From: Bryum argenteum | Taxonomy: Eukaryota > Streptophyta > Bryopsida > Bryales > Bryaceae | Assembly (NCBI GenBank): GCA_037043015.1 | Contig: CM073321.1 | Location: forward strand, 19,713,001-19,777,000 | Length of the DNA: 64,000 nucleotides | Reading direction: 5' to 3' | Shown here: positions 1 through 10,714 of the stretch, piece by piece | How the letters are laid out: the number at the start of each line of letters is the position of its first letter | How positions within the stretch are numbered: position 1 is the stretch's first letter | Program-made: the position numbers and the translations under genes | Notes under the pieces: generated by a model | Databases searched by the model: none | The model's input: only the letters and a program-made list of their open reading frames with translations | Told to the model about the DNA's origin: nothing

Positions 1-244
1 AAACGGCGTCGTAGAGAACATCTATGCTTGTCTTGTGGAGAAAAATACCACGGTGGAGAGGAGCGCCTGTTAAACTCCAGAGATCGAAGCCGCACAAATT
101 TCGTGGTACTATAAGTGCTTGTGAAGCGAGAACCACGGGAGTTCATGTCGGGAAAGCGACAACGGCCAGCCAGCGGTAAGGACCGTGCGGTGACAAGTGT
201 TTCTCGTCATCGGGTCCTATCTTATCCTACGAACCCTCTCGATG

Positions 245-370
245 TTTTAATATCCCGCTTATAATAGATTTCCATCCGCATAGTATAAAGGTTAAAGCTT
301 TGTTAGATTCGGGAGCTTCCGCTTGTTTTATTGATAGAGACCTTGTCAAACGTCATAACAACTTGCCTAC
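245..370 (+). pseudogene. retroviral-type aspartic protease domain of the gypsy fossil
   Basis: A plus-strand reading shows a short hydrophobic strand followed by the active-site motif LLDSGASACFIDRDLV. In this family the D-S/T-G-A loop supplies half of the dimeric aspartic protease site that matures the Gag-Pol product. It stands directly upstream of the reverse transcriptase, as expected for Ty3/gypsy. Only the core strand and loop can be seen clearly. Confidence 0.75.
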
Positions 371-839
371 GGTTCTAAAAAATATCCCGTATCGGTAGAG
401 GTCATTGTGTAGGGGCGATTTCAGGAGATGTTACCCTACGAAACTAAGCCTTTGAGTATTATCTTAGAAGGACACAAAAATCTTGTAGTATTTAATATCA
501 TTAGCTCTCCTTCTAATCCTCTTGTCTTAGGTCTCTCTTGGTTAGAAATGGTCAATCCAAATATAGATTGGAAGATACGAAAACTTACATATCAAACTAT
601 AGCTCCCTATTTCCCTTCACAACATCCTAAGAATAACCTACAGTCTTGCCTTTCCCAAGCCCAAAGTCCTCAGGTCAAAACTCCGCTCATGGTCGGTGCC
701 CGAGCCTTTATGAGGGCTGCCAAGGACGGGAATATGTTTGCAATTTATGCAATTCCGTCATCACAACATATATCAAGGACCAGCTCAAACTACGGTGAGT
801 ATGAAGAATTTTCAGACGAATTCGAGAAGAAGAATGCTG

Positions 840-1490
840 ACACACTTCCTCAACACCGACCCTTTGATTGTGGCATCGAGCTTCAAGAAGATGCACAACC
901 ACCATTTGGCCCGATCTACAGTCTTTCGCAGAACGAGCTTGCTGCATTACTAGAATACCTTGATGAAAATCTTGCAAAGAATTTCATCCGACACTCAAGT
1001 CGCTGCGGAGCTCCTATTCTATTCGTCAAGAAGAAGGGCGGTTCCCTTCGGATGTGCGTCGACTACAGCGGCACGAACAAGGTTACAATCAAGAATCGGT
1101 ATCCATTGCCACTCATCTCGGGACTCCTTGACCAACTCGGTCAAGCAAAGATCTACACCAAGATCGATCTTCGTGGAGCGTACAACCTCGTACGTATCAA
1201 GGAAGGTGACGAGTGGAAGACTGCATTCCGAACGAGGTATGGACATTTCGAATACAATGTTATGCCTTTTGGTCTTACCAACGCGCTGCCATCTTCCAAC
1301 ACTTAATGAGCGGCGTGTTCGAGTTCTGAGCGACTTTGTTGTTTGCTACCTCGACGACATATTGGTGTTCTCCAAGAATGAAGAAGATCGCACCAACCAT
1401 GTCCGATTGGTATTGAAGAAGCTCTGTGACTGCCGGGTTATACGCCAAGTTGGAAAAGTCGTCTTCCATCAACCTCAAGTCGAATTCTAG
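840..1490 (+). pseudogene. reverse transcriptase domain of the gypsy fossil
   Basis: Hallmarks in order: the entry strand ([15 protein letters not shown]), the palm motif [20 protein letters not shown], the NRYPLPLI segment, the first catalytic aspartate in [18 protein letters not shown], and the YLDD box in the segment CYLDDILVFSKNE. This polymerase copies the element's RNA into DNA. All the main motifs are recognisable, so the family call is secure even though the gene is broken. Confidence 0.92.
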
Positions 1491-1859
1491 GCTACATCAT
1501 TTCGGAGAGGGTCTATCCATGGACCCAAAGAAGATTCAAGCTTGATCGTTGATTGGCGGAAACCAACTACCGTTCGAGGCGTACAATGTTTCCTTGGTTT
1601 TGCCAACTTCTACCGAATCTTTATTGAAATTACCCTAAGATTGCTGCTCCGTTGACCCGATTGACTTGCAAGGACAAGCTCGAGTGGTCTCTGAGCGACG
1701 AAGCTTTCGAGGTTTTGAAGAAGGCGTTCTGAGCGCCTATTCTCACACATCACGATTTCGAAGTCGTTCTTCCTAGAAGCGGATGCTTCTGATTTTGCCC
1801 TTGGGCGGTCCTTTCACAATCCGGCGGCGACGGACGCCTCCATCTGTCGCGTTCCGCTC

Positions 1860-2130
1860 GCGAAAATTTTTCTGCTGCTTGAGATCAATTACGAGATTCA
1901 CGACAAGAAGCTTTTAGCTATCGTCGACTCTTTCAAGAATGGCGTCACTTCCTTGAAGGTGCTCAGTATCCCGTCACAGTTCATACCGATCACAAGAACC
2001 TTAAGTATTTCATGTCTGCCAAGGTGCTGAATCGTCGACAAGCCCGTTGGAGTATATCGTTGTCGCGATTCAACTTTGTAATCACACGTACCGTCCCGGC
2101 TCTCAACAAATTCGTTCGATGCGCTTTCTA
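1860..2130 (+). pseudogene. RNase H domain region of the gypsy fossil
   Basis: Between the reverse transcriptase and integrase, plus-strand readings show the gypsy RNase H wording: an [10 protein letters not shown]-like helix, then [19 protein letters not shown], and a terminal TYRPGSQQ. RNase H removes the RNA template during reverse transcription. The region is decayed and the limits are approximate. Confidence 0.75.
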
Positions 2131-2533
2131 GGCGAACATACCTTGCGCCTAAAGAAAGCGTCGACATACGACCAACAGAGGACTACCCTCATCAAACTTG
2201 AGCAACTTCGGCTCAAGACCGTGCGCACCACAATTTCAGTGGATGCATTTTTTCTCGAAGATATCCGAGTAAGTTTACAATCTGACCCTTTGGCCTCGAA
2301 AGTCAAGAGCAATCCTAGCGTCTCCAATGTTGAAGAATCTCCATGTCGGGACTCTCAAGTCTCAGATTCAGAGGTTATAGATTCGGAATCCCCGAATCAA
2401 CCCGACTTCGGTTCGAGCTTCCACGTCGTGTGAAACTCCCCAAGATGATGCAGATCCAAGATTCCAGTTTCGAGATGGGCTACAATATTATCAGGGACTA
2501 CTCTATGTCCCTGAAGGCCCATGCCGACTCCGA

Positions 2534-3290
2534 GTGCTCCAGTCTCGACACGACTTTCCATCGGCAGGACACTTTGGTTACAACAAGACCATGGGTACAT
2601 TATCCAGAGACTTTTGGTGGCCTCAAATGTGGAAAACCGTGAAGGACTATGTCACAACGTGTGACATCTGTTCTAGATCCAAGATCCCTCGTCATCGGCC
2701 GTACGGGTTGCTTCGGCCGTTGCCGATTCCAGAAACCCCATGGACATCCATATCCATGGATTTTATTGTGGACCTTCCAATGTCCAACACTTTTGATTCC
2801 ATCTTCGTTGTTGTGGACCGGCTGACCAAGATGGCTCACTTCATTCCGTGCAACAAGACAGTTACCGGAGAAGAAACAGCAAGACTCTTTGTAGACAATG
2901 TCTACAGACTCCACGGCCTCCCCAACGACATCATTTCCGATCGTGGAACGCAATTCACATCGAAGTTCTGGCAGTCTTTGTTCAAGATTCTCGGCGTGGA
3001 GATCAAGCTATCTTCAGCATACCATCCTCAGACTGACGGACAAACCGAGCGCGTCAATCAAGTGTTGGAGCAGTACTTGCGGTGCACCATCAACTACCAT
3101 CAAGACAATTGGGTGGAGTTGTTGCCGCTCGCCGAGTTTGCCTACAACAACACGTTGCAGGGGTCTACTCAACAGACCCCTTTCTTTGCAAACTACGGTC
3201 ATCATCCCAGGATTGATCAATTCAATCTAAACATTTCCGAGAATCCGGTACCCATGAGATCTTGCTACTCGATTGTCTGATATCCAGAAG
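2534..3290 (+). pseudogene. integrase of the gypsy fossil (HHCC finger plus DDE core)
   Basis: The start carries the HHCC zinc finger: the histidine part reads HFGYNKTMGTLSRDFWWP and the cysteine part CDICSRSK. The catalytic core follows: SMDFIVDLP (first Asp), VVVDRLTKMAHFIP, IISDRGTQFTSKFW (second Asp), and HPQTDGQTERVNQ (catalytic Glu). About 250 residues are open. Integrase inserts the cDNA. The core is the best-preserved part of the element and the part that most resembles fungal/moss Tcn1-type elements. Confidence 0.93.
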
Positions 3291-3299
3291 CAGATGAAG

Positions 3300-3809
3300 C
3301 AGAGCCTCCTCGAAGCCCAAGAGCACCAGAAGATAAACGCTGACAGGTCTCGTAAGGAACATCCAGCCATTTCTATTGGTGACAAGGTATGGCTACTGCG
3401 TCGAAATTTGAGGACTCGCCGGCCATCTGACAAACTCGACTACCGTCGCCTTGGACCATTCAAAGTGGTCAAACAAATCAACAAGGTGGCTTACCGGTTG
3501 GAGTTACCGGCTTCTATGAAGATTCATCCAGTTTTCCATGTATCTCTCCTTGAACCGTACAAAGAATCTACGTTACCGGGCAGGATTCAAGAACCTCCTC
3601 CACCGATCGAGATGAAAGGCGATGAAGAATTTGAAGTCTCGGAGGTTCTAGACTCTCGCATCCACCGTCGACAACTCGAATATCTTGTGCATTGGCAGGG
3701 CTACGACGTCAGCGAAAGAACCTGGGAGCCTGCCTCAAACCTCAAGAACTCTCCTGAGTTAATTCAAGAGTTCCATCGCCGATACCCTCGAAAACCTAAA
3801 AGCGTTTAG
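3300..3809 (+). pseudogene. integrase C-terminal region and chromodomain of the gypsy fossil
   Basis: The first part has the GPF/Y-type integrase tail (GDKVWLLRRNL, then LGPFKVVKQI and HPVFHVSLLEPY). It is followed at about 3615-3790 by a chromodomain: EEFEVSEVLDSRIHR, then LEYLVHWQGYDVSERTWEPA. The aromatic residues of the methyl-lysine cage, including YLVHW, are present. In chromoviruses this domain is thought to steer insertion towards particular chromatin. The segment ends with the C-terminal PRKPK residues. Confidence 0.92.
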
Positions 3810-4207
3810 GTTCAATGCATCTGAATCGCCACCGGCACCAAGTCTGTAAGTTTCCTCTTGGTGCAGGTGCAGATGCAGAGACTTTGAACCAAAACGGTGG
3901 GGGTATCGACGAGGCGACGACGCACTTGTCTAGCTCAGTTTTACAGGGGCAGGCCTTCGAACTCACGTTGGCCGAAAATTTGGTAAGGCCGCGAGCGCCA
4001 CCTCGCCGATGTCTCAAGTCGCCAACCACATGGTTTTATACCGGTCCGTCGCTTTGCGTTCTACCACGTATCTGTAAACAACTCACGACTTTCCGCCGCC
4101 AGCACCGACATTCGATTCTCACGGTATTCGTATCCCGTATATTTACTCTTTTTGTCTAGTCCACGTGAAACCCACGTGAACATTCTCGTTTTATGTTTTA
4201 TTGGTTC

Positions 4208-4254
4208 GTGTGGGAACTCGTGGAACTCGTGGAACTCGTTCCTTGAAGGGGGGG
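4208..4254 (+). repeat. 11-bp mini-repeat and polypurine tract before the 3' LTR
   Basis: An 11-base unit (GGAACTCGTGG-like) is repeated about three times at 4210-4240. It is followed by GAAGGGGGGGG ending at 4254, the purine run used by gypsy elements to prime plus-strand DNA immediately upstream of the 3' LTR. Confidence 0.7.
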
Positions 4255-4700
4255 TGATGTCACGGACATGCCATACAGGGTATTATCCACACCCCATGAG
4301 TTTACCGTGATCAGCCCTACTTCTGAAAGATTTCCTAGTTTCCGTATATTTTGCAAGTTCAAGTTTTTTGGAAGGTTCTAGAACCTTCCACTAGTTTCCG
4401 AAAGCTTCCTCAAGCTTCCGTATAGCTCTAGTAGTTTCCGGAAGCTTCCACAAGCTTCCAGATAGTTCTAGTAGTATCCGGAAGCTTCTCTAAGCTTCCG
4501 GAAGGTTCCATAAACTTCCGGAAGGTTCCGCTTGATCTTCCTAGATTCCGGAAGCTCCCACGAGTCTCCGGAAGGTTCCATAGGAGCTTCTAGGACCTTA
4601 CTCCGGAAGTTTCTTCTAGCCTAGTATATATATATGCTTTTTTTAGATTGTATGGTTGTTGTTTTAAAAATGATGAAAATGCCACCATTGATCCATGGGG
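4255..4700 (+). repeat. 3' LTR of the gypsy fossil (right end uncertain)
   Basis: The LTR starts with TGATGTCACGG directly after the polypurine tract. From 4330 to 4610 it is built almost wholly of TTC/GAA words such as TTCCGGAAGCTTCC, then has a TATATATATAT box at 4625-4635. That is the expected order for U3, promoter and R. No second copy is present in the window, so the right boundary cannot be fixed. Confidence 0.7.
4370..4530 (+). promoter_or_regulatory. cluster of heat-shock-element-like sites in the LTR U3
   Basis: Heat-shock factor sites are inverted nGAAn units spaced by two bases. Position 4371-4388 gives four perfect alternating units (GAA-GG-TTC-TA-GAA-CC-TTC), itself the core of a 20-bp palindrome. 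Three-unit sites TTC-CG-GAA-GN-TTC occur at 4436-4448, 4496-4508 and 4516-4528, with further partial ones to 4575. A TATA box lies about 100 bp downstream. Seen: the motifs. Known: HSF binds such arrays, as in the LTR of Arabidopsis ONSEN. Inferred: heat-inducible transcription. Confidence 0.6.
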
Positions 4701-4950
4701 CCTTATTTTGAAGTAAAGGGTTACAATCTTTTTGATTTAATGTGCATTTCTTTTGTATGCTTGAGAGTGAAGACTATCGTACGACAAGTATGTAAAAATA
4801 TATGTAATATTTTTCAAAACATTCAATGTAGTCATGTAGACAATAGAATCTCCAAATGCATTTGGAGTATAACAATAAAGTACTACAGTAAACTATAACT
4901 ACAATTTCTATAATAAGTATAAGTTCTATGAACCTATGCTACATAAAGAT
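4701..4950. other. AT-rich interval, nothing recognised
   Basis: Between the gypsy LTR and the hAT remnant. No coding signal longer than chance and no repeat partner found in the window. Confidence 0.5.
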
Positions 4951-4961
4951 GCCAAATTCAA

Positions 4962-6448
4962 CTACTCATCAGGACCAGAGGATTGCTCATAATCGCTATC
5001 TCCCTTCACTTCAGCTCCACTAGATCCCGTAGGATCATATTCATAATCGCTTGGAACCTCCTCTTTGATCTTGGGTTTATTCTCTGGACATTGTATATTC
5101 CCATACTTATGCCAAGTATCAAATTCGGGGAGATTAATAGGGATCTTCGGTTTTTTAGGCGGAACAATTGGAACCGTTGCAGATTTCCGTTTATGCGACT
5201 TGGAAGTGCCAAGCATGTGCTGTAACCCCGTGGCAGTACGAAGAACATTGGCATTCTTTAAATACACGCCAACGGTACATCAGAGTCACTAGAGATGCTC
5301 CCATATTTGGCTCTTGAAAGGGATACTAAACCCTTAGACGATTTCTCCAAGGTTGTCGTAACCCTTGTAGTAGAGGGTTGAAATAAAGCGCGGGGAGTAG
5401 CATATTGATCAGATATTTGATCCTTACTACCGGATGCAATATTCTCCGCGACCGGATCAGAGCTCATAGTGCCCGCAGTTGTGTTGCACGCAGTGGTCTT
5501 CACATCTATCGCCTCCTTTTCCAACCGTAAACCAGTAGCGATAACAGGTACGACGTTATTTGATTTGTCCATGCCGCCTTGTGTCATTAACCGGGCTAGC
5601 AATTTGCTCATCATCTAGATCATCCGCTGAAAGACCATGAGCGATAAAATCACCATTAGCATCATGAACATTTGGAGCATCTTCATCATTTGAAGCGGGG
5701 AAGAAAGTCATATCATCATCTTCATCGCCAAATTCAAAAACATCATTGTCATCAGACTCTGATTCGTCCTCGACAGCTTCCTCATCATTCTCATGTACTT
5801 GGTCTTCCTCTAAATCCAAGTTCTCTCTGTAGCACCGCCCATCGTCACTCAACTTATCATTCGCGAGCAATTTCGAGTTGGAATATATGTAGACCAAGTC
5901 ATCAGCTCTGCCCGGTAGTAACCGATTCTGTTTCTTGTCGTGAACATAAGAGTAGCTACTCCGATTGCATTCATGGTCGACGAGGACACGGTGCATGCTA
6001 GTATTCGCTTTGCAATTGGAGAGAGGAGCTCAAAGACAAGCACCTTCAAACTCCCACCATGCATGTGGAGCTAGTTTTTGAGTATTATTCTCCAAAGATG
6101 TCATGGAATGGTGGACCCCTTTACTCAAACGCAAGAAATTCACTCACCACGTCAAAGATAATCCTCCGCGGGACATAATTTTTGTAAAACACGCTTGCAA
6201 GCTATTGTGAGATCGGGATCGTCAGCTAACTCTTGGTCGTGTAGTAAATAAGGATTTAAAAGTGCAGCCGCGCCATGTAAATCCGTTGTCATGAGCCGTT
6301 TCCGATGGTAAAACTCCTCTTTTGCGGTGGCCACCTCAAGTGGTTCCAATGAGATGGGCGGTGCATGCAAAGTATGGACATGTCTCTCAAGATCACGCAT
6401 GATATGCCATGCCTTGCCCGTACTAGGAGCCTTGCCGTCGAATTCTCT
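4962..6448 (-). pseudogene. hAT transposase, C-terminal half with long acidic/basic tail
   Basis: Read from high to low coordinates. It starts at the scaffold gap with EFDGKAPSTGKAWHIMRDLE, then TTDLHGAAALLNPYLL (end of the RNase H-like fold in DUF659-type hAT transposases). The dimerisation region follows at about 5850-5990: SSYSYVHDKKQNRLLPGRAD then LVYIYSNS. A tail of some 350 residues comes next: a strongly acidic stretch (EDQVHENDEEAVEDESESDD), a Ser/Thr-rich part, and a basic KSHKRKSATV...PPKKPK segment that looks like a nuclear localisation signal, ending in EQSSGPDE. At least two frame changes separate the pieces. The N-terminal half is missing, either inside the gap or lost. Confidence 0.85.
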
Positions 6449-6548
6449 NNNNNNNNNNNNNNNNNNNNNNNNNNNNNNNNNNNNNNNNNNNNNNNNNNNN
6501 NNNNNNNNNNNNNNNNNNNNNNNNNNNNNNNNNNNNNNNNNNNNNNNN
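6449..6548. other. 100-N scaffold gap
   Basis: Exactly 100 N, the usual placeholder for a gap of unknown size. It separates the hAT remnant (left) from the left arm of the mariner inverted repeat (right). Confidence 0.99.
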
Positions 6549-7700
6549 GCCATAACAGCACGCTCAAAGATTGATGTCGCCACAATAAAGGAATATTTGC
6601 CAAGTTGCCGAAAGGTAGCTTGAGATTCATATACACAATGAGTTCTGCATATGGCATAAGGGGCAGTCTCCATCACTTCCATGGTGCTCTTGTGCAAGGC
6701 CTAATGCTTGACAATCGATGCGTGCGTGCATGTGACCGCAAACGACACGCTGATTGACATCAGCTTCCATGAACGCCATCCCTTACTTAAAGTAACGGTA
6801 CCAAATTCTTCGAACAATGGTCGAAGTATCTCGTATCGCTCTCTCAACACTCCGGTCAAGCAAAGCGGCAAATGAGGGACTTGTCATTCACCATGGTAAC
6901 AAATGGTTTCAGCCGCCATCGACCGAGGAACAAGCTTCAATGAATGAAATTTGCACTCTCACTTGATCAACAATAATTAACAAAGAGGTCAACTTTGATT
7001 CCACGATGCATAAAGTCTATGCTGGACGACAAAATATTACATGACGAAGGCTGCTGCAACAAGATATCAACGCAGGGGAAGTACCACCATATCGCTTCCG
7101 CAAGAGTGAGAGATTCTTTGAGAAGCATAATGTTTATGGAAGTCAAGCCACAGATTCCAGGTTTGATCATCATCGCAGCTGATAGCGTTTGACGACAAGC
7201 GATCGTCGTCGCTGAGCCCGCCATTCGTAGCGAGTAATTTAGCCGAAGATAAATCCATTGCAAGAACCGCCGTTATGATAATCTTGGCAGCAAAGTCGGT
7301 TGAAAGTACCACTACTTAAGTGCAAATGGAAGATTGCTTCGACAATGTCCTTCCTTCGACCGACAAGCTTGAGGCCACGAGAGTACTATAGGAACCACTA
7401 TTCTACATTCAACATGACAACGCCAAGCCGCATCTAGATCCTTGTTCACTAGGCGATTCTTCGATGCTGCGCCGCGAAGAGCCCTAAAGGGCTTGACATC
7501 CGGGTCTACTGCTACCGCCAATACTCCCGGATTAATGTACTTGATCCGGGCTTTTTCAATGCAATTCAATTGCTCTAGTGACAAGTACATGTCTCACCAC
7601 ATCAACGGTCGATTTAGCTTAGTTGAAGGTCCGCCAGAAAGATTCAACAAGATCATGCATTTGAGGGTTAAACAATGTATTTCTTAACTTTGCAAAGACT
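6549..7700 (+). pseudogene. plant mariner-like transposase, left copy, decayed
   Basis: The coding strand is plus. Pieces in scattered frames match plant mariner (Osmar-type) transposase order: a helix-turn-helix-like part near 6620-6720, the region before and around the first catalytic Asp near 7010-7060 (HKVYAG, aspartate lost), FDHHRS near 7165, the second Asp in HDNAKPHLDP at about 7416-7440 (expected IQQDNAKPHI), and a degraded third block PGLMYLIRAF near 7530-7560 where the right copy has PDLNVLDLAF. Frames change repeatedly, so it is long dead. The right copy at 12.7-13.7 kb is its inverted partner and keeps all three Asp codons. Confidence 0.75.
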
Positions 7701-9496
7701 ATCTCAAATGCACACTAAAATTGGAAGGTGCAACTCGTGATATGCGTGCCAACAGATCGCAAGGCTAGGCATGCTCGAAGCTCGACAACTTCCTCAAGTC
7801 ATCGGCCAGAGATCGCTGAACTTCTCATCAAGCAGCTTATGGTTCTTGGTGAGAAGCTTTAATCGCACTCATTGTCACATTCACTATAAAAGTTCTTCAA
7901 ACTAAGATCGCCTAAGATTTGTAAGAGAGATCACTTCTTTAAGATGTCTCTGCTTGTCTGGCAAAAATACCGTGTAAGGTACGAAGATAAATTTGTCGTT
8001 TTCAAGATGTCTTCATGTAGGAGTGGCGTACATGACTCTGAAGACATTCAAAGATACATGGATGTTTTATGAGCCGTCTATTAAGATTATCGTGCTATAG
8101 ATTGCTGAAATCGCCACATTGGCAAGTAATTCCAAGCCACCAAGTGAAAAATTTAAAGTTACCTAAGCCGACGGCATTTCCGGTACAAAGCATCCCGCTT
8201 GTAAGTTAGAAAACATGATAATAGGGCAATGGTTTGGAGGAGGACAAAAAAGAAACTTCATCCCTTTAAATACTCTTTGAAGTATATGTGCATTATAATC
8301 TTATTTAGTATGCCAACTAAGTCATATCAAAATAATGAATTTCATAATATTTATTTCATAATATAATCTTGTAATTTCAGATTTTTCTATTGGTCCAATT
8401 TTTGTAATAATATTTATATATTATAATCTTACTTCTCTTAAATATATATGATATAAACATTTGAAAAATATTTTAATAATAAATATTAATAAAATATTAT
8501 AATAAAATCCAAAAATTACAAAATATTAAAACATTCAAGTATTATTATTCAATTATCATTTAATTAAAGTAAAATAATTTTGTTAGAAAATATAGTTATT
8601 TAAATATATACGTAATTTTTGCACAGCGCATTTAAGTAGAACGAAATTACCAGCAGATTATACATTAATTTTATATTTTATAAGCCGCTTACCTACATGG
8701 TAAACAAAGCTTCCATCGCTTCTGACGAGAGTACATGTCATACAATGATATAATAAGTCTACTGCAGTTATCTTCAGAGACATTCAAATAAAGATGTCTT
8801 ATAAAAACATTTTGTGAAGACACAGCGTTACTTCTGGATGATTTTCATCGACTTTGAAGTTGTATTTACATGTAACTCGCTTAGGGTTTCTTCTACCGCT
8901 ATCACGTTATAAGCCATAAGACTTAAGTTTGTAAGTACATAGTGAGAAGCCACACGAAGCTCATTTTTTGCCTTCTCTATTTTTTGAACGAGTTTGGCGT
9001 TGGTTGGCAATGCAGCTTGAGGCCAGGGTTTGCTTCTTCATGTAGTTTGGGTTTCATGTCGTCCAAGCAATAGTTAGGTCATGAGACCTTTAAGTGCAAG
9101 TAGAGTCAAAACTCATTTCCGCCTCTTTTAGTTTTTCTAAAGAATTAGTGTCGTGCTAAAGTGTAGAGCATTTCAAAATTGTTTCCATTCGTAATAAAAT
9201 TATTGTCATAAGTACAATAAAAGAATAGTAGTTGTAGAGAGAGCCATGAAACTTGAGAGCTACTACATTTCAAAAGAATCACGTACATGAAACCTTGTGG
9301 ACTTGTAGAATTTAATTTGTTGTGCGAGTTGAAACCCTAAAACTTGTTAAGCATGACAGAAACTCTCTACGACTTACAATATGGCACTCGCTTTGTTGCG
9401 GAAAAACTTTGAAGCTTGATTACTTCGTGAAGTTGATAACTCCGAAAATGTCATCGATTTCATTTATCGATAATGTCTCCGCACGGATGAAACTTC
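7701..9496. other. mariner 3' flank and AT-rich DNA within the IR1 left arm
   Basis: No coding signal. 8290-8650 is over 80 percent AT with repeated ATATT/AATAT words and may be a matrix-attachment-like or element-internal spacer. Words such as AAGACATCTT, AGATGTCTT and ACATGGATGTTTTAT recur through 7900-8820 and again in the right arm. Confidence 0.5.
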
Positions 9497-9528
9497 TTAG
9501 AGCATGCTTACATGTAAGCATGCTCTAA
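9497..9528. repeat. 32-bp perfect palindrome
   Basis: Two 16-base arms, the left beginning TTAGAGCATGCTTACA, are exact reverse complements with no central spacer. It lies in the left arm of IR1 at a point where the right arm has only one half (TTAGAGCATG then TTTATGAAG), so the left copy gained a mirror half. Confidence 0.9.
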
Positions 9529-9795
9529 AAGTCCGCTGCATCATAAGCCGCGTTTGATTGAATTCCCCGCTTGCAGGTGGATATGTAGGGGTCGAGGTCT
9601 CCTCGCACGCTGGTAAGGAAAGCTTAAAGAACACATGAACATCGTGCATGCACCTTACATGCACACAGCACGGACGCCGCATCGCACATCTTACGACATG
9701 TCACATACGTACTTGAGCCTCGTGAACGTTTCTAATAGAATCTAAGGCTAATCTTTACCCTCGGATTTACCCCGTCGCCACGCCGCATCCTGACG

Positions 9796-10714
9796 CCAAG
9801 TCGCCATCAGCTGCATGTAATACCAAAGAATACGGCCTTCACGCATCCGGGCCACACGTAGGATCGGGACTTGGCGCATATGCCATCGTTGGGGACCGCC
9901 GGCGGTCGCTTTGGCCGACCGGGTACGCTTTCTTCTCGACCGGGCATGCGCCTACTTATCGATTTGACGATTTATCGCCTGTGTCGACTCAACGATCGCT
10001 TCGATGAGCTGATCGACGCTTCGCCTAGGGCGCATCAAATGATACAGCTTTCACTTTTATCATCTTAGAAATATCATTGCAAAGCCAATACTAAAACTAT
10101 CCTGGATCAAAATACTTCCAACTACAAAGATTGTGGGATGCATCTAAAGATCACACTTGTCTAAAACACATCATGCAAACACCTTTTTGATGTCACGTAA
10201 TAGGCTTGCAATGGTAAAACATGCCAAATGTTTAAAACCCAAATAACAAATACTCCCTTCACTAAAATGCATGCCATTTTTTCATACTTAATCGTATGAG
10301 TCTGCAATTTTACTTACATAAACTAGACTTAATTTGGGACCCAACCCAAGTGATTTCGTCAAAAACGGAGTCCGAATGAAAAAGTTATGGCTCTTCAAAG
10401 TTCATGTCCTTCGCTCAAGAGGGTAGACCGCCGGTCGCCCTATGAGCTACATTCGCCCATCACTGGATCGGCGGTCGCCCTAGCGACCGACGCTCGCCCA
10501 TCGGCAGATCGGCGGTCGCCCAGGGGCTAACGTCGGTCGCCTCATGGGCGATCGCTGGTCGACTGGGCGATCGCTTGTCGCTAAGGTGACCGCCGGGTCT
10601 GAGAAGGCGCATCGCCGGTCCGCCAAGGCGACTGGCCGGGTCAGATGACGCAAGCGCCGGGGTCCGGCCCTACGCGGCGCGGTCGCGAACCGTAGACTGA
10701 GCCAGACATGCCAC
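9796..10714. repeat. GC-rich centre of IR1 with degenerate about 42-bp tandem repeat
   Basis: Non-coding. 10430-10620 carries loosely tandem units built on GATCGGCGGTCGCCC, spaced about 42 bp. It is preceded by AAAAACGGAGTCCGAATGAA and AAAGTTATGGCT near 10360-10400, wording often met in plant LTR-type repeats. It may be a scrap of an LTR, but no ends or coding parts are visible. The CpG-rich GGTCG words resemble the islands at 52-61 kb. Confidence 0.5.

Larger units (their letters stand above)
1..4700 (+). mobile_element. Ty3/gypsy chromovirus, 3' part with one LTR, broken fossil
   Basis: Domains read in order on the plus strand: end of the gag region, aspartic protease (LLDSGAS, about 245-365), reverse transcriptase, RNase H, zinc-finger integrase, chromodomain, polypurine tract and 3' LTR. 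That order and the chromodomain place it in the chromovirus branch of Ty3/gypsy. The integrase wording (LSSAYHPQTDGQTERVNQVL, then YNNTLQGSTQQTPF) resembles the Tcn1/fungal-type chromoviruses also known from mosses more than the usual seed-plant clades; this is from memory, not a search. The reading frame is interrupted in roughly half a dozen or more places and the 5' end lies outside the window, so it is a fossil. The 5' LTR is absent, so age cannot be dated from LTR divergence; the number of breaks suggests it is not recent. Confidence 0.93.
6549..9795 (+). repeat. left arm of a 7-kb inverted repeat (IR1)
   Basis: From the gap to about 9795 this arm is matched in reverse complement by about 10715-13700. 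Landmarks: GAACAAGCTTCAATGAATG near 6930 against its complement near 13345; the AT-rich block 8290-8640 against 11790-12090; GAAAGCTTAAAGAACACATG near 9620 against its complement near 10870. It contains the mariner transposase, its 3' flank and unrelated DNA beyond. The arms differ by many substitutions and small indels, so this is an old structure, not a recent fold-back copy. Confidence 0.85.
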
